Assembly: GCA_946184125.1 (NCBI GenBank)
Contig: CAMHEL010000016.1
Span: 1 to 41,635, forward strand
Origin: an uncultured Prevotellaceae bacterium
Lineage (GTDB): Bacteria; Bacteroidota; Bacteroidia; Bacteroidales; Bacteroidaceae
Reading direction: 5' to 3'
Length of the DNA stretch: 41,635 bases
Below are positions 38,978-41,635 of this stretch, one piece after another (within the stretch, counting starts at the first letter, position 1; every line of letters begins with the position of its first letter). The position numbers and the translations under genes were made by a program. Below the pieces are notes generated by a model, which saw only the letters and a list, made by a program, of their open reading frames with translations, did no database searches and was not told the DNA's origin.

Positions 38978-41635
38978 TTATTCCTTTTTCTTCGCATCCA
39001 GATGGTATCTGAAGCCGATGCCGATGTAATGATGTCGAAAGTCACGCCAAGAGGTGGTTTGCTGATAAGTTGTCTGTTGGCTCCATCGGTCATCCTCGTT
39101 GTTCAGGATGTCGTCGAACTCCAGCATGAAGCGGACTTTGTTCTTCAGAATAATCCAACCAACAGAGCCGTCCCAAACGAGGATGTTGCGGTTCATACTG
39201 CCGATGGTGTAGCCTCTACAGGTGCGCTCAGTGAGGCTTGTATAAAAGAAGAATTTGCCCTGTGTAGCCTCGACACGTAGGCCGTAATTGTTGTTCCAAA
39301 GGGTGGTATTCTGTTCGGGCGAGGCGGTGTAGCGGAGGCGGTCGGCGTTGATTTCGGCGTAAGCGGAGGCTTTGAGCCAGTTGTAGTCGAGCGAGAGGAT
39401 GAGCCTTTCACGAAGGTTCAAACTGTTCTGGCGGTTTCGGATGTGCTCGGACTGTGTGGGAAGAAGGGTGAGGAAGCCATAGCGCTGATTGGTATTCATG
39501 CCGAAGTCGCTTTGCAGACGGAATTTGTCACCGAGGCCTTGGTCGAGATTCAGGCGGAAGTTCCAAGACTTGCTACCTCTGATGTTTTCAGGGCGGCTTA
39601 CATAGACGGCGGTCGTGGGATCATAGCTGAGGGCGGTGGTGGTCTCGCGGTCGTTGTGGGCGTAATCGACAGTGGCACTGAGCGATGTCTGACTGTGGGC
39701 GAGCACCATGTTGTAGGTCAGTTTCACATCATTGGTATGGGTGTTCCTCAGTCCGGGATTGCCCTCGGCAATGAAGAGCGGGTCGGTGAGGTCGCGGTAG
39801 TCAATGGTCTGCAGGATGTCGGGCATTTTGGTCGTGAAGCCGTAGTTCAACTCAAGACTTGCAGTTTTGCTGAGCTTCCATGTGGTTCGGAGTGACGGGT
39901 CGATGATGAAGTTTTGTCGCACGGTGGCCGTGTCGAGCATACCACGTTGGTAGTCTTGGCTTTCGCGCAGCCATCGGACCGATACGGCAGGCATCACCTG
40001 GACAGGTGCGAGGTTGATGGTCTGCGAGAGTTTCAGGCAATGCTCATGGCGGGAATACAGATTGCGGTAACTGTTGGACGTATCGTTCATACCGTTGGTC
40101 TGGAAGTCGCGGTCGTTGCGGTTGTGGTCGTAATTCATGGTATACTGCACCTGTGCCATCCATTTCTTGGTGAGCCAGCGAGTATGATGTGCCTCTGCCG
40201 TGGTGGAGAATTGTTTGGTGGGCGAGGAATAGGTCTGAGTGAGTTGCGATGAGGTGTAGGACTGGCCGTGCGCTGTGATGGTGCGGTTGGTCTGGCCATC
40301 AGTCTGACCGTCTTGGAAGTTCATCGTGATGCTGGCTCCGAGTGCGCCATCCTTGATGTAGTGCTCCCATTGGGCATTGGTACTAAATTTGGTTAGGTGG
40401 CCGTCAGTTTGGGTTGCGGTGAGCTGAGACAAGACAGCTGCATACTGGATATCTGGAGACAATGAGGCGGCGAGAGCCTCCTCCTGTTCGGTGGTTTGGC
40501 GGCTGTGGGAGCGTTGTTTGCCATACTCCGCACTGGCGCTGAGCGAGAAGGTGTTCAGCGAGTCACACACCCAGTGAAGGTTGGCGTTCAGCCGTGGCTC
40601 CAATCTGTGAGTGCGATGATACTCCTCGGAGGTGGTGCGTGTGGCTGCGGCGTTGGGGAAGTAGTTCTCTGTCATTTGGTGGCTGGTGCGCCAGTCATCA
40701 TCGTGCGCCATACCGCCCGTGATGCTGTAGAAACTCTTCAGATCATGTGTGCCCTCTTTGCGCTGCCAATTGTGCTGATAGCCAGCAGAAGCGCCCTGCT
40801 CCTGGCCAAAACCATTGCCCATGTTGGCCATGCTCCCGTTCATGTTGCGCCGCCAATGCTTGTCAATGTTGTTTGCATTGGCAAAGACCATCAATGGGTC
40901 AGTCTTTGACAGACGGTTCATCAACAGTTCACCTTCGTAGTATTTAGGTGATTGATAGTATGCCTTCACGTCACCATACCAGCGGTCGAGGAATCCGGGC
41001 TTGACGGCCAAATCGAGCACCATGTCCTGCGTTCCGTCGTCCTTGCCCGTGTGTTCGCTGAATTCCGACTGGCGGTTGTAGGCCTTGATGTTTTCGACGG
41101 CCTCGGCTGGCAGTTGTTTCACCAAGTCATCGCCGCCGAAAAGACTCTCGCCGTCCATCGTTATGCGGATTGGCTTGCCATTCCATGAGAGTCTTCCCTT
41201 GTCATCGACCTGCACGCCCGGCAGTTGCTTGATCAGTTCTTCGAGTCGTGCCCCCTCCTGTAAGTGGAAAGCCTCGGGATGAAATACTATCGTATCGCCC
41301 TTGACTGTGAAACGGCGGGCGCGGCCGGTCACCTCCACCATCTTCAGCATCTGCGGCGACATCTTCAGTTCTATCGTCCCGATGTCGAGCGTGTCCTTGC
41401 TGCTGTTGCTGAAGGCCAGCACAGGCATTGATTTTGAGTAGTAGCCCAGCATGGAGAAGTCAATACTGCCTCGCCCATCGGCGAAGAACGTGAAACAGCC
41501 TAACGAGTCGGTCTTGGTGGTCCTCATCGAATAGCTGTTTTCTCCAAACCGTTGAGTATACTTCACCTGAACTTCGGGCAGCGGTTCCTTTGTCTCGGCA
41601 TCCACCACACGTCCCTTGACGATGTCGGCCTTGAC
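38978..41635 (-). CDS. TonB-dependent outer-membrane receptor, 5' end outside the window
   Basis: 886 codons (885 residues plus the stop) are visible; the frame is open to the right edge (VKADIVKGRVVDAET), so the signal peptide and true start lie beyond it. Residues near the visible start form a CarboxypepD_reg-like domain (GRVVDAETKEPLPEVQVKY, then GCFTFFADGRGSIDFSMLGY). A plug-like domain follows (VEVTGRARRFTVKGDTIVF, LEELIKQLPGVQVDDKGRLSWNGKPI), then a large beta-barrel of the OMP_b-brl_3 type ending HHYIGIGFRYHLDAKKKE. The internal LIKQLPGV and DGESLFGGDD pattern is common in barrel proteins without a SusD partner. Substrate unknown. It is the last gene of its transcript, with a terminator at 38884-38911. 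Confidence 0.9.
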   Translation of the reverse strand, partial: VKADIVKGRVVDAETKEPLPEVQVKYTQRFGENSYSMRTTKTDSLGCFTFFADGRGSIDFSMLGYYSKSMPVLAFSNSSKDTLDIGTIELKMSPQMLKMVEVTGRARRFTVKGDTIVFHPEAFHLQEGARLEELIKQLPGVQVDDKGRLSWNGKPIRITMDGESLFGGDDLVKQLPAEAVENIKAYNRQSEFSEHTGKDDGTQDMVLDLAVKPGFLDRWYGDVKAYYQSPKYYEGELLMNRLSKTDPLMVFANANNIDKHWRRNMNGSMANMGNGFGQEQGASAGYQHNWQRKEGTHDLKSFYSITGGMAHDDDWRTSHQMTENYFPNAAATRTTSEEYHRTHRLEPRLNANLHWVCDSLNTFSLSASAEYGKQRSHSRQTTEQEEALAASLSPDIQYAAVLSQLTATQTDGHLTKFSTNAQWEHYIKDGALGASITMNFQDGQTDGQTNRTITAHGQSYTSSQLTQTYSSPTKQFSTTAEAHHTRWLTKKWMAQVQYTMNYDHNRNDRDFQTNGMNDTSNSYRNLYSRHEHCLKLSQTINLAPVQVMPAVSVRWLRESQDYQRGMLDTATVRQNFIIDPSLRTTWKLSKTASLELNYGFTTKMPDILQTIDYRDLTDPLFIAEGNPGLRNTHTNDVKLTYNMVLAHSQTSLSATVDYAHNDRETTTALSYDPTTAVYVSRPENIRGSKSWNFRLNLDQGLGDKFRLQSDFGMNTNQRYGFLTLLPTQSEHIRNRQNSLNLRERLILSLDYNWLKASAYAEINADRLRYTASPEQNTTLWNNNYGLRVEATQGKFFFYTSLTERTCRGYTIGSMNRNILVWDGSVGWIILKNKVRFMLEFDDILNNEDDRWSQQTTYQQTTSWRDFRHHYIGIGFRYHLDAKKKE

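Overview
The window is a piece of a Bacteroidales chromosome, most likely Prevotellaceae. The evidence is Bacteroidetes -7 elements (TAnnTTTG) with occasional -33 TTTG, no Shine-Dalgarno sequences, tandem SusC/SusD genes, and a xylan-utilisation (xus-type) gene order known from Prevotella and Bacteroides. Species cannot be fixed from the sequence alone.

Region 1 (1-10201, + strand) is a glycan-uptake locus: the tail of a SusD, a SusC, a second SusD, a DUF1735-type surface lipoprotein, a GH10-family lipoprotein, and a secreted protein with two copies of a carbohydrate-binding-like module. The order matches xusB-xusC-xusD-xusE-xyn10. However, the GH10 member has lost the catalytic nucleophile and nearly every other conserved active-site residue, so it looks like a xylanase turned into a binding protein. 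Region 2 (10242-13825, - strand) holds a membrane-anchored LytTR regulator, a TonB-dependent receptor and a small TPR protein. Region 3 (13869-19571) holds a zinc-ribbon membrane protein, an esterase-like hydrolase, three small or unknown proteins and a WYL regulator. They are separated by long intergenic stretches full of REP-like hairpins and a 223-bp palindromic element.

Region 4 (19572-33090, - strand) is a housekeeping transcription/translation cluster (rimP-nusA-infB) that runs into a SpoIIE-type phosphatase, sufB, a sugar-porter MFS transporter and a large DUF5107/TPR protein. The leader before rimP and the nusA-infB spacer both hold hairpins. Region 5 (33174-34890) is an S41 processing protease. 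Region 6 (35013-38977) starts with tRNA-Asn(GTT), followed by an 89-bp tandem duplication and inverted 22-bp motifs. It continues into an AT-rich islet with an excisionase-like HTH protein, two unknown proteins and decayed sequence: a probable scar of an integrated element with no integrase left in view. Region 7 (38978-41635, - strand) is a TonB-dependent outer-membrane receptor whose 5' end lies outside the window.

The most notable observations are the GH10 pseudoenzyme, the att-like scar at tRNA-Asn, three genes whose -7 promoter element ends 4-5 nt before the ATG (probable leaderless mRNAs), and the unusual neighbours of sufB.
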